Assembly: GCF_000315625.1 (NCBI RefSeq)
Contig: NW_005434664.1
Span: forward strand, 1,035,228-1,099,227
Length of the DNA stretch: 64,000 nucleotides
From: Guillardia theta CCMP2712
Lineage: Eukaryota; Cryptophyceae; Pyrenomonadales; Geminigeraceae
Direction: 5' to 3'
Shown: positions 25,315 through 34,889 of the stretch, piece after piece
Position numbering within the stretch: position 1 is the first letter of the stretch
Layout of the letters: each line of letters opens with the position of its first letter
Notes under the pieces: generated by a model
Databases searched by the model: none
What the model was told of the DNA's origin: nothing
Seen by the model: only the letters and a program-made list of their open reading frames with translations
Position numbers and translations under genes: made by a program

Positions 25315-26548
25315 TGTCGATGACTATCAATAGCCATTACCATAATTCGACATCTGCCATGGAGATTTCCCCATAGTGTATCTGTCTGTAAATACTATAC
25401 ACGGTTGCTAAGAATGCTGCACTCTGCCCACTTTCTTCCGGTTTAGCATGTTCAAGACAAGGGCAGCCTATCCATTTTTGGATAGTCTGAACAATGAGAA
25501 CATGTAAGATTTAATGCAAAACACGCAGAAATAATCAGTGCTTTGTGAAAGAGCTGATTTGACAAGTTAATGAAAATTTTCCAACACGCTTCAATGCATT
25601 GATAAACCCTAACCTCAACAAGAAGAAACCATTCTCTTGATTTGTTTATTTGTTGTCAGCAGATCATTGTCTTTGTGAAAAATATATTAATCGTCTTTGG
25701 AGCGTTGGAACAACAGAGTGTCTGATTGATAATCCATACCACCGATACTGTAAATAACTGCAATAAGCTGTTCCAGACTAAGTTAGCTGAGCTGGAACAG
25801 CACACGTGCAATTCTTACCGTAACAATCAAAACAACTGGCATCCACAGACTGATCTGAGCAATCGCTATTGTTGTGGTTGTGATTGCTGCAATGCAACGT
25901 GATCGGAATTAAAATAAAATGGCTCAAACAAACACAAATCACCAACAAGCAGGAAAAATGGTAGCAGGCATAGATTATCATATCAAATATTACTGCTCAT
26001 CCAGCTTGAATGCATCAAAAACTTTCAGCACACAATCAGCGAAGAGGAGTGTATTTCGTTCATCCGTGTGTAAAGTCCATTTACCAAACATAGAAAGCAG
26101 TTTACTCACAAACCAACATCAGACCAGATATCACAGCACAAACATCAATCGCACATGAAGATATCAGAAACATTGGCGTCTAATCATCTCATATCCATAT
26201 CACCCTCCTCACCTTCTGAGCCTCCGATCATTGCGAGCATAACCGCCAACATGAAAGCCGCTGCTGCCTGCATGGCGCCTCTCTAAACCCCATCCGGAAA
26301 AAAGAACCGTTATTTATGGCAACGGCCAAGCAAAAGATAACCGTCAAAACTGCTATCTTTAACGGTCGGAGCTGGAGTTGAGCGGGGACGAGGATCATTG
26401 GATGTCGGGCGACTCTGTCTTGAGTGAAGAACGCTGTCAGCAGCAATTTGATATAGGGCGACATGCACCGGGAGATGGCGGGGAATGCGGGAGGGTAAGG
26501 CTGGGAGAGGAGGAGGAGGAAGACTGCAGCAGAAAGCACATCACAACC
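25315..26548. other. AT-rich intergenic region, no gene supported
   Basis: More than 1.2 kb with lower GC than the genes around it and no frame with a recognisable domain. From 26228 onward the minus-strand frame is a shadow of the PAF-acetylhydrolase leader and first exon. Confidence 0.5.
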
Positions 26549-28337
26549 ATGCCTTTCCTCACCTTCCCCGAGCAAACAGGTCGGTTTGCGGTAGGGCAAT
26601 GCGACATCATGTGGCAGAGCAGGCAAGAGAATGGCAAGGAGCAAACGAAGATGGTGGTCAGGCTTTTCTATCCCGTCATGCCCGAGGACGCCAGCAAGGC
26701 TGAGAAAGCCGCATGGTTGCCGGACCAGTATGGCGCGAACAGCTATTCCTACGCGCAAGCATATGCACGGTTCTTCTGGAAACCAGGGATCACTGCCTCC
26801 TTGGTTGGAACTCTGGGCTTTCTTCCCCTCATGAGCAGCGTGAAGACTCTGACCTACGACCACGCTCCGCTAGCACAAGGGATGACATTCAAGACTATCA
26901 TATATTCTCATGGGCTGGGAGGCAACCGCAGCTGCTACTCGGCTGTCTGCACTGACCTTGCGTCCCACGGCTACTTCGTGATCGCAGCGGAGCACTCAGA
27001 CGGCTCTGCTTGTCTGAGTGTCTTGCCAGACAAGACGGTGGTGGAGCATAAGATCGTCCCGGGAAAGGCCCTCATTCCCCAGAGACCCAAACGGATCCCA
27101 CGAGGATTCACTGAGAGTTTGATCCCTGAGCAACAGCCCAAGACTCTGACGCAGTTCGAACTGAGGAACGGGCAGCTCAGTCACAGGGTCTCGGAGGTCA
27201 GCGATTCAACGTTTGTGCCTGCCCTGCGCTTGCTAAGACTCTTGCTAAGGTTGTGTTCCTCCTTGACTGCATCGAGAAACTCAATGCCAAGATCGATACG
27301 GACATTGTAATTCTCGTCTCTTGTCCTTGCTCGAACGTTCTCACGGTTTTGCTACAGGTTCCCTTGCCGGAGTGTCTTGCGGTATGCTGACACATCACTC
27401 TTGTATGTTGGTTCTCTGACTTGAGCGTCAGGACCTCCCAGGAAGAATCGAAGTCGATCATATTGGAGTTATGGGACACTCGTTCGGTCTGTCCGAGCCT
27501 CCCCTTTCTCAACAACTGACTTCATCGCAGGTGCTTCCACTGCCGTGGCCTCAAGCTTCGAGGATGTGAGGATCAAGGCATGTATAGCTCACGACGCCTG
27601 GCTGTTTCCCTTGTCTTTGGAGACGATAAGGGTGAAAGAAGTGCTATTAGATCGTTTCCTCCTCACTCCTGCCTCCTTCAGGCAGTCCCGAGGGTTCCCA
27701 CCTTGTTTCTCACTGCCGACACGTTCGACTACTTATGGCCGGGTCTGTGATGTGTCCCTTAGGATATTGAGAGCCTGACAGCCGAGAATGCAGGGGAGGG
27801 CAGAAAAGTAATCAACGGTTACATGAGGCAAAATTCTTGACTGTCAGGAATGTTGGTGTGACATGTATTTTGCAGTCGCTCAAAACCTCACGGCGTCTAT
27901 ATCCACGCCGCCCATGTGAAGGTTTTGACTCTCCGCTGCAAGTTTTGCCCTCTTTGTGACCAGCTCTCTGCGCACTTCAGGGCACTTTCCATCAGAATTA
28001 TTCAGATTTTCCGATCCTAGCTCCTGACATCACACAAGTGATGCTTTGACTTGTCAACAACAACTTCTCACGTTTCTTCTAATTTGGATGCAGGCAATTG
28101 GTGTGAGCGGGCAGAATCCCGAGGAGAGCATGAAGGTCATTGTCCAGCTCGACTCCTGCTTCTTCGATCACTACTTGGGTGGGCAACTGATGACGTCATG
28201 GGCGTTCTGCTTGCTCATGCTTGCTGACAGGACAAGGCAAGGAAGCTAAGGACAAATGGCGGTGCCCGGAGGAGTTTCGTGATGCAATCGACCACAAAGA
28301 TTCTGTTAGTATTGCGTTCTTGCCTCTACATGCCTGA
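26549..28337 (+). CDS. Platelet-activating-factor acetylhydrolase family (PLA2G7/PAFAH2-like lipase)
   Basis: Alpha/beta-hydrolase that cleaves short or oxidised sn-2 acyl groups from phospholipids. The start at 26549 (MPFLTFPEQTGRFAVG) resembles the family N-terminus; an upstream in-frame Met at 26378 is possible. Exon 1 has VRLFYPVM, IIYSHGLGGNRSCYSAVCTD and LASHGYFVIAAEHSDGSA. A later exon has VVFLLDCIEKLNAKIDTD. The nucleophile elbow is split by an intron: GHSF-G joins GASTAVASSFEDVRIKA, giving GHSFG with the catalytic Ser. Then come ACIAHDAWLFPL (catalytic Asp region), VPTLFLTADTFDYLWPG, and GTFHQNYSDFPILAP carrying the likely catalytic His. The C-terminus is KWRCPEEFRDAIDHKDS ... LPLHA with TGA at 28335-28337. 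No signal peptide, so it resembles the intracellular form more than the secreted plasma form. Confidence 0.85.
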
Positions 28338-29230
28338 CTGTGAAAACACACAGGAGGAGGACATCTTTGACGATAGTCATAACGATATCAAGTGAGGGGA
28401 GCTTGCTGTTGTAGACGTCGCTGACCTCGCCGGCAGGATCGGAGTGTTCACCAACGATCGGAACCATTACCAGATGCCAGAAGCGAATCAAGTTTGAGGG
28501 CATGCAATAGAGGGGGGTGAAGAAAAGGACCCAAGCATCTAGAAGGTCCTTCAGTTTTGTGTTTTCGGTTGAGCAAAGCTTATCAACATGCTCATCACTT
28601 TGCCCTGTTGCAAACTCAACCATGACTGACAACCAACTCCAATCTCACCTCGAACTCCTCGGGTACTTCTTTCTTGCCCGTTACAAGGGCCATCAGGAAC
28701 AAGTCGTCAGCTGTCAAGAGCATCCATCAGAGCGGTATCACATGGGAGAAGAGCATTGCTTCTCACCGAGAAGAATCCTTTCCAGCTGCTTGAGATCTTC
28801 CAAGCTCAGATCCTTTAAATCATCCAGACCTTGTGCGAACTCGTGACAAAGTTTGCTCATTTCGGCCCATCCGCGATTTTTGCAAGCGTGCATCAATCTG
28901 AAGGAGGCATAGCGGCCTTGTCAAACTCTCACTCCCGTACAGGAGGCGTGCACATCACCTCTTACGGAGAACGTGCATAGATTTCTCATCTTCGCTCTCT
29001 ACGCAAGACGTTGTTTTGTACGTCGAAGTCACGAGCTCCCGCCATTGTCTTTCAGGCAGTGCCGGTGGAACCTACTCAGACATCAGCATGGCATGGTTTG
29101 CTCAGCTTCAATGTCCTCACTTCCTGCTGTCCTCGTCGCCATCCAGCTATGTTTCTGCATGAGGCAGCCAGGCGTTGCGATTCATGAAAGAGCAGGAATA
29201 TTCGATTCAGCACCTGTCATGTAGATCGGT
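28306..29230 (-). CDS. Hypothetical protein, helical, multi-exon
   Basis: No family recognised. Minus-strand coding-like exons include LMHACKNRGWAEMSKLCHEF followed by QGLDDLKDLSLEDLKQLERI (about 28775-28900), DDLFLMALVTGKKEVPEEFEV (about 28645-28710) and a last exon from VEFATGQSDEHVDKLC to the stop at 28306. The 5' limit is uncertain; an ATG near 29222 opens a plausible first exon. The 3' end overlaps the last 32 bp of the convergent PAF-acetylhydrolase coding region. The leucine spacing suggests amphipathic helices. Confidence 0.4.
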
Positions 29231-29692
29231 CGTCTCCTCCCGGTCGCTACCGACACTGAAGCCTGGCAGACACGTCCGTCAGTAATCAAGTCAGTCAGCT
29301 GCTCTCAACGACAACCTCTGTTAGCCCAGAGCTCCTTCTTCGCCAACTTACAAGCTTGGCATTGAAACTGAGCGAGAAAGACTAGGGGCAGTAGGGCGGC
29401 TTACCTTGCGGGCAGGAAGGATGCGAGAAGGCTTCATGGATGCGGACACACAGCCATCTGCTGCTCCTCCCTGTCATCATCGCAAAGTCTCTCGTCGCAT
29501 GCGCCCCTGTTGTGCCCCTCCTACCCGCCCCTGTTCCTTCCGTACATGAAGGAATTCCTACCCTCACAAACTCACACCCTACCCCCTCTCAATATAACCC
29601 TACCATATACTTTAGTACGTGAAATCATTGAAATGTACCGGTATCAAGACTAGCCGCAGTGGTTTATCACCCCCTTACACATTGCAGCGATC
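29231..29692. other. Intergenic with C-rich (CCCTACC) patch
   Basis: No gene seen. Positions 29520-29615 contain CCTACCCGCCC, CACCCTACCCCC and AACCCTACC words, i.e. the complement of the GGGTAGGG-type tracts found elsewhere. PICOT exon 1 begins at 29693. Confidence 0.5.
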
Positions 29693-31150
29693 ATGTCGGC
29701 TAAGGTGCGACGAAGAATGCAAGGGCGGGCGGGCGGGCGAGAGGGGAGGAAGCAGGGGGGAGAGAGAGAAAGGATTGAGCAGAGATGCTGGGACGAACAT
29801 GAGGAAGCTCACAGGGATGGTAGCGATAAGAATAGAGGAGCTGAACGAAAATGGGAAGAAGGTGTTGCAAGCTAGGGGAAGGAAAAGAGACGGAAGGGAG
29901 TTCGAAGTCGTCCAAATTGATCACCATGAGGGATGATAGGAGCTACATCAGAGATAGATGGCAGTATCTGCACATGGCGATCGGTCTGATCTCTTGACGC
30001 GTCGCAGGCAACAACCCTTCAAGAGCTCAATGCTGTTATAGCACAGAAGAATGCTCCTGCCATTGCCTACTTCCGCGCTTCCTGGGCCCCGATGTGTACA
30101 CAGGTTCAACCTTGCTAGGAGGATCCAGGGTTGCCGGCCTCTAAGAATCTTTGCAGACGGACGCGATCCTGAATCAGCTCGTGAAGGACTGTCCCAACGT
30201 CATCTTCGTCTCGATCGAAGCTGAGGAGTCAGAGGTCTGCATTCTGACCCTTGGAGTGCATGGAACAAGGCGCGTGATCCTCATCTATGGCAGGAGATTG
30301 TCGACAAGTATGAAGTCTCCTCGGTCCCAGCGTTTGTCAGCATTGAGGTGAAGCGCAGGGAGCTGGTGGGGGTGGGGGTCTGTTGACTAGTGGGCAGGGG
30401 GGGAAGAAAACTGGAATCATTGTCGGCGCAAACGCTCCCGAGATCTCAAAGATGGCAGTACAGCTGGACAAGAAGACCAGCAGCAGCACACCTGTCACAA
30501 CGCGCTCGGCCGACGACGGCGCAAGTGCAGCACCTCTCCCGCTGAACCAGCGCCTCGAGAAACTCGTTAGTCGAGAGCCCGTCATGCTCTTCATGAAGGG
30601 AGCTCCCGGCGCTGAGCGCTGCGGCTTCAGCAGACAGATCGTCTCGCTCCTGGACCAGCAGGGCATCAAGTACGGGCACTTTGACATCCTGGAGGACGAG
30701 GAGGTGCGGCAGGGGCTGAAGGAGTACTCCAAGTGGCCGACGTACCCGCAGCTGTACTCGAAGGGGAAGCTCGTGGGAGGGCTGGACATAGTCAAGGAGC
30801 TGATTGAAGAGAACGAACTTAAGGACACCCTCGGAGCTGGTGGATCTGACCTCAACTCAAGGCTACAACAGCTCGTTAGTCGAGAGCCCGTCATGCTCTT
30901 CATGAAGGGAGCTCCCGGCGCCGAGCGCTGCGGCTTCAGCAGACAGATCGTCTCGCTCCTGGACCAGCAGGGCATCAAGTACGGGCACTTTGACATCCTG
31001 GAGGACGAGGAGGTGCGGCAGGGGCTGAAGGAGTACTCCAAGTGGCCGACGTACCCGCAGCTATACTCGAAGGGGAAGCTGGTGGGAGGGCTGGACATAG
31101 TCAAGGAGCTTGCAGAGTCAGGAGACTTGAAGAGCGAGATGGGGATTTAG
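29693..31150 (+). CDS. PICOT-type multidomain monothiol glutaredoxin (Trx-Grx-Grx)
   Basis: Cytosolic/nuclear Fe-S cluster chaperone family (human GLRX3, yeast Grx3/4). Exon 1 is only 12 nt (29693-29704, MSAK). It is followed by 30008-30103, 30157-30234, 30294-30347 and 30398-31150. The thioredoxin-like domain reads [15 protein letters not shown], then [27 protein letters not shown] and [12 protein letters not shown]; the WAPMC site keeps a single Cys, as in PICOT. Two glutaredoxin domains follow, each with the CGFS active site ([15 protein letters not shown]), [12 protein letters not shown] and GGLDIVKEL. The repeats start 309 bp apart and are almost identical at DNA level. The last domain ends [10 protein letters not shown]. 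The domain number matches animal GLRX3; fungal forms have one Grx domain. Confidence 0.93.
30563..31111 (+). repeat. Near-identical internal Grx-domain duplication
   Basis: Copy 1 is about 30563-30802 and copy 2 about 30872-31111, offset 309 bp (103 codons). Over roughly 239 bp I see only three differences (GCT/GCC, CTG/CTA, CTC/CTG), all synonymous. The linker between them is not duplicated. Confidence 0.9.
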
Positions 31151-31270
31151 CCCTTCACTGAGAATAAACTTGAGTCTGAGTGGCTGCACACTTCACGAGC
31201 AGAGCTTCAGTGAGTGTTGTAAGTGATTCGCACTACCCAATCATCGGAAGTGCCGGGCCGTTTGCGGTCT

Positions 31271-31372
31271 CACTTCTACTAAGGGACTTCTGACTTCTAC
31301 TAAGGAACTTCTAACTTCTACGAAGGGACTGCTCACTTCTACTGAGGAACTTCTCACTTCTACTAAGGGATT
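31271..31372. repeat. 21-bp minisatellite (CACTTCTACTAAGGGACTTCT)
   Basis: Nearly five imperfect copies of a 21-bp unit downstream of PICOT. On the minus strand the unit keeps an open frame reading a 7-residue VEVRSSL-type repeat, but there is no other sign that it is coding. Confidence 0.8.
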
Positions 31373-31583
31373 AACAGACACTGAGATCTTCTCACCATTG
31401 GCTTTCCCGCTTAACAACAACGCAAGGGCCATCTCGATCCCTCTCAGATACCATGCAAGGAACTATCCAGCTATGTAGGGTGTTCAAGCTGCTCGTGCCT
31501 TCCGCCCTCCACCCCTCCTGCTCGTAGCATTGCCCTTTATTCCCTTCCTACACACTCAACACAACCTAGCTCCCCTCCCTCCT

Positions 31584-31775
31584 CTACCTGAAGTCCGTCC
31601 TCAGGTTCCTCCCGTCCGTCACCACGCACGCCGTAGCGCCGCAGCCGTAGTACTCGAGAAACGTCCCCGGGCTCAGCGCCCCTGTGGCCTTCTCGGCCGG
31701 GCGGGGAGGGACCGACTCAGCAGGCAGCGCCATCGCGCATGACGCCGTCGAGGCAGCGGGGCTTGCGATGCACAT
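31584..31775 (-). CDS. Small FYG-motif protein, copy 3
   Basis: A 63-residue reading frame starting MCIASPAASTASC and ending FLEYYGCGATACVV then TDGRNLRTDFR. The 24-residue motif aligns without gaps to the other FYG copies: F-L-x-Y-Y-G, seven variable residues, V-T, N-L-x-T-D-F. The start at 31775 follows a CT-rich leader (minus strand), like the plus-strand copies. A longer in-frame start at 31922 only adds low-complexity Leu/Pro translated from that leader. Here the motif is at the extreme C-terminus. The TAG is embedded in a sequence resembling a splice donor (CAG|GTAGAG), so a further exon is possible. Function unknown. Confidence 0.45.
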   Translation of the reverse strand: MCIASPAASTASCAMALPAESVPPRPAEKATGALSPGTFLEYYGCGATACVVTDGRNLRTDFR

Positions 31776-32275
31776 GGGCAAGCAAACAGCAGCGAAGAGA
31801 GGTCGGAAGGAGGGGAAGACGAGGAGGCGAGGCGTGAGGGCAGACAAGGCAAGGCAGCGGCTCGGGACGAGGACGGCAGGAGATCGAGGCTCAAGTAGCA
31901 GGAGGGGCAGGAGGAGGGGCAAGACGTGAAGGGAGGCGGTGGGGGGCTATCCTGTACGTCACACTACTAGTATGGGGGGAGTCGGGCTGAACCTCAACGG
32001 TTGGTCGGGGGAACGGAGTGAAGAGGTTGGTACCGTGACGCCTGACACTCCTCGTGACCGCTGACGGACGGTTGGCGGGGAGGACCCAGCCGCCTGCCGT
32101 GACATGCAGTGCTGACGTCGGATCCCCTTTCAACACTGTGGTCTTAACTGCACTGACACTATCCCGCATCGAAACGGTGAAGTTTCGCTTGCAAAGAGTC
32201 CCCAGCCCGCCACGGTCAGCGGAGGCTGACAGGGCCAGGAAGCTTGTCTACCATCCCTGTTGCCCGGCTCTCTCC

Positions 32276-32372
32276 TCCCGTCCTCCCGTCCTCCCGTCCT
32301 CCCGTCCTCCCGTCCTCCCGTCCTCCCGTCCTCCCGTCCTCCCGTCTTCCCGTCCTCCCGTCCTCCCGTACT
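32276..32372 (+). repeat. 8-bp minisatellite (TCCTCCCG)n, long allele
   Basis: About 12 TCCTCCCG units, one with TCTTCCCG, inside duplication unit 1. The matching tract in unit 2 (about 34134-34173) is 56 bp, i.e. seven units, shorter. Because 8 and 56 are not multiples of three, frames crossing it differ between the units. This argues it is not coding. Confidence 0.85.
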
Positions 32373-32490
32373 TGCGTGTCGCTTGCTCTGCCTCTGCCTC
32401 CTGGCCTTGTGCTTTCTCCCCTGTCTCCTCCTTCGCCCCTTACACATGCTTGGCCCTCCTCCTTGTTCTCCACACTCGTCAAACAGCACG

Positions 32491-32766
32491 ATGCGGCAGG
32501 AGCCTTCAGCTGCAGAGGACTTCCTCTACTTCTACGGCTCAAGCCATACGACCTGCGTGGTCTCCAGCCCCGACAACCTCCTCACCGACTTCACGTCTCT
32601 CCCAGCCGCATCCTCCTCTTGCTCCTGCTCCGCCTCCTTGTCGTCGTCATCTTCGTCGGTGTGGACAGCAGGAGCCGGGTCTGCCTTGCATCGTCACCTC
32701 AAGTCTGGCCGCCAAGCGACCCACCGTTGCTCGGACCGGGTGATTGCTTTCGGGCTATGCGAGTAG
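32491..32766 (+). CDS. Small FYG-motif protein, copy 4
   Basis: A 91-residue frame: MRQEPSAAEDFLYFYGSSHT then TCVVSSPDNLLTDFTSLPAA, followed by a Ser/Cys-rich stretch and a basic tail ending FGLCE. The motif aligns gaplessly with copies 1-3. ATG 32491 is preceded by a pyrimidine-rich leader with a possible acceptor (CAAACAG) just before it. Longer frames upstream cross the 8-bp minisatellite and are not conserved in frame in unit 2. It is divergent from copy 3, about 700 bp apart. Function unknown; another frame over the same DNA is also open, so coding status needs transcript data. Confidence 0.45.
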   Translation: MRQEPSAAEDFLYFYGSSHTTCVVSSPDNLLTDFTSLPAASSSCSCSASLSSSSSSVWTAGAGSALHRHLKSGRQATHRCSDRVIAFGLCE

Positions 32767-32947
32767 CCATGCAGCGCCTCCAAGAGCGGAGGAGCTTGTA
32801 CGATAGGATAGCAGCCCGCTTGCTTGCTGCACGGGTCCTGCTGGTAGGGGCTAGGCATGATTGCACAACGGCCTGCAGAGCGGCCGCTTGTTGATGGCTA
32901 CAATACAAACAACATATGACTAACGGCTCATCATCACCCTCGTCTAT

Positions 32948-33359
32948 GTCCTCACAGTTTCAGGACAGGCTGTTGCCTGTACTGCTGCACGTGCAGGGTA
33001 CCGATGACTCAATCATGCATGCCTGAGACTACCATCGCCGTCTGCACCCTCTCCGATCACTCAGGGAAGCTTGCAACCATACCAACAAACATACCATCTC
33101 CATGCGCGGCATTGAGCTGACGTTGACTTACCCATGACAGTATCCTCTGCCCCTTCTGGGCAATCAATGCTGCCAGTGAGATCCGCTCCCTCATCACTAC
33201 CTGACAGTCTAGCACCGCACTTGACTACTCAGCGATCGCTCAGAGGTATGTGCCCGTCAGAGCCCATGCCAAGTCAGCTGCCACAGGGATTCTGACAATG
33301 GAGACGTCGAGCCATGATCTGTGCTGATTGATGACAAGAAACAGGCACACAGCTCAGGG
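32948..33359. other. Spacer between duplication units
   Basis: About 410 bp of unique sequence between the two units. I see no frame with a motif, no repeats and no terminal inverted repeats that would make the unit a transposon. Confidence 0.5.
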
Positions 33360-33444
33360 CTTCCGCCCTCCACCCCTCCTGCTCGTAGCATTGCCCTTTA
33401 TTCCCTTCCTACACACTCAACACAACCTAGCTCCCCTCCCTCCT

Positions 33445-33636
33445 CTACCTGAAGTCCGTCCTCAGGTTCCTCCCGTCCGTCACCACGCACGCCGTAGCGC
33501 CGCAGCCGTAGTACTCGAGAAACGTCCCCGGGCTCAGCGCCCCTGTGGCCTTCTCGGCTGGGCGGGGAGGGACCGACTCAGCAGGCAGCGCCATCGCGCA
33601 TGACGCCGTCGAGGCAGCGGGGCTTGCGATGCACAT
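33445..33636 (-). CDS. Small FYG-motif protein, copy 5
   Basis: Duplicate of copy 3 with the same 63-residue product (MCIASPAAS ... NLRTDFR) from start 33636. Substitutions relative to copy 3 fall in the upstream leader, not in the frame. That is compatible with constraint but not proof of it. Function unknown. Confidence 0.45.
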   Translation of the reverse strand: MCIASPAASTASCAMALPAESVPPRPAEKATGALSPGTFLEYYGCGATACVVTDGRNLRTDFR

Positions 33637-34295
33637 GGGCAAGCAAACAGCAGCGGAGATAGGTCGGAAGGAGGGGAAGACGAGGAGGCGAGGCGTGAGG
33701 GCAGACAAGGCAAGGCAGCGGCTCGGGACGAGGACGGCAGGAGATCGAGGCTCAAGTAGCAGGAGGGGCAGGAGGAGGGGCAAGACGTGAAGGGAGGCGG
33801 TGGGGGGCTATCCTGTACGTCACACTACTAGTATGGGGGGAGTCGGGCTGAACCTCAACGGTTGGTCGGGGGAACGGAGTGAAGAGGTTGGTACCGTGAC
33901 GCCTGACACTCCTCGTGACCGCTGACGGACGGTTGGCGGGGAGGACCCAGCCGCCTGCCGTGACATGCAGTGCTGACGTCGGATCCCCTTTCAACACTGT
34001 GGTCTTAACTGCACCGACACTATCCCGCATCGAAACGGTGAAGTTTCGCTTGCAAAGAGTCCCCAGCCCGCCACGGTCAGCGGAGGCTGACAGGGCCAGG
34101 AAGCTTGTCTACCATCCCTGTTGCCCGGCTCTCTCCTCCCGTCCTCCCGTCCTCCCGTCCTCCCGTCCTCCCGTACTTGCGTGTCGCTTGCTCTGCCTCC
34201 ACCTCCTGGCCTTGTGCTTTCTCCCCTGTCTCCTCCTTCGCCCCTTACACATGCTTGGCCCTCCTCCTTGTTCTCCACACTCGTCAAACAGCACG

Positions 34296-34571
34296 ATGCG
34301 GCAGGAGCCTTCAGCTGCAGAGGACTTCCTCTACTTCTACGGCTCAAGCCATACGACCTGCGTGGTCTCCAGCCCCGACAACCTCCTCACCGACTTCACG
34401 TCTCTCCCAGCCGCATCCTCCTCTTGCTCCTGCTCCGCCTCCTTGTCGTCGTCATCTTCGTCGGTGTGGACAGCAGGAGCCGGGTCTGCCTTGCATCGTC
34501 ACCTCAAGTCTGGCCGCCAAGCGACCCACCGTTGCTCGGACCGGGTGATTGCTTTCGGGCTATGCGAGTAG
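34296..34571 (+). CDS. Small FYG-motif protein, copy 6
   Basis: Duplicate of copy 4, 91 residues, apparently identical in protein sequence over MRQEPSAAED to FGLCE. The upstream 8-bp repeat is shorter than in unit 1, so only frames beginning downstream of it, such as this one, are shared by both units. Function unknown. Confidence 0.45.
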   Translation: MRQEPSAAEDFLYFYGSSHTTCVVSSPDNLLTDFTSLPAASSSCSCSASLSSSSSSVWTAGAGSALHRHLKSGRQATHRCSDRVIAFGLCE

Positions 34572-34889
34572 CCATGCAGCGCCTCCAAGAGCGGAGGAGC
34601 TTGTACGATAGGATAGCAGCCCGCTTGCTTGCTGCACGGGTCCTGCTGGTAGGGGCTAGGCATGATTGCACAACGGCCTGCAGAGCGGCCGCTTGTTGAT
34701 GGCTACAATACAAACAACATATGACTAACGGCTTATCATCACCCTTGTCTATCGGTGATGTTCGATGGCATTAATGCCAAGTTGCGCCCACTGTGGCTCC
34801 GGCTTACTTCAAGCCTCGCTGCAGGCTGAGGCCTGAGATTCGACTTGCCGAGGACCGTGGCATCATGAAGGCCGTTCTTCCAGGGTCAC

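Larger units (their letters stand above)
31499..32947. repeat. Tandem duplication, unit 1
   Basis: A block of about 1,450 bp from CTTCCGCCCTCC to CACCCTCGTCTAT, repeated at 33360-34752 with about 98-99% identity apart from a length change in an internal 8-bp repeat. It carries a divergent pair of FYG-motif genes (minus 31584-31775, plus 32491-32766). Both unit edges are abrupt. Confidence 0.9.
33360..34752. repeat. Tandem duplication, unit 2
   Basis: Direct repeat of 31499-32947 at an offset of 1,861 bp. The few point differences include AAGAGA/GGAGAT in the copy-5 leader, CTGCCTCTG/CTGCCTCCA and CTCATC/TTATC near the right edge. It lacks seven copies of the internal 8-bp unit. Its right edge lies about 130 bp before GC island D. 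Confidence 0.9.

Noticed and set aside
32244-32894. Longer plus-strand frames (up to 229 residues) across duplication unit 1
   Set aside because: They cross the 8-bp minisatellite, whose length differs by 56 bp in unit 2, so the upstream frame is not shared. Only the short FYG-containing frame is preserved in both units.
31499-34752. Interpretation of the duplicated unit as a DNA transposon
   Set aside because: No transposase, terminal inverted repeats or target-site duplication could be seen at the unit edges.
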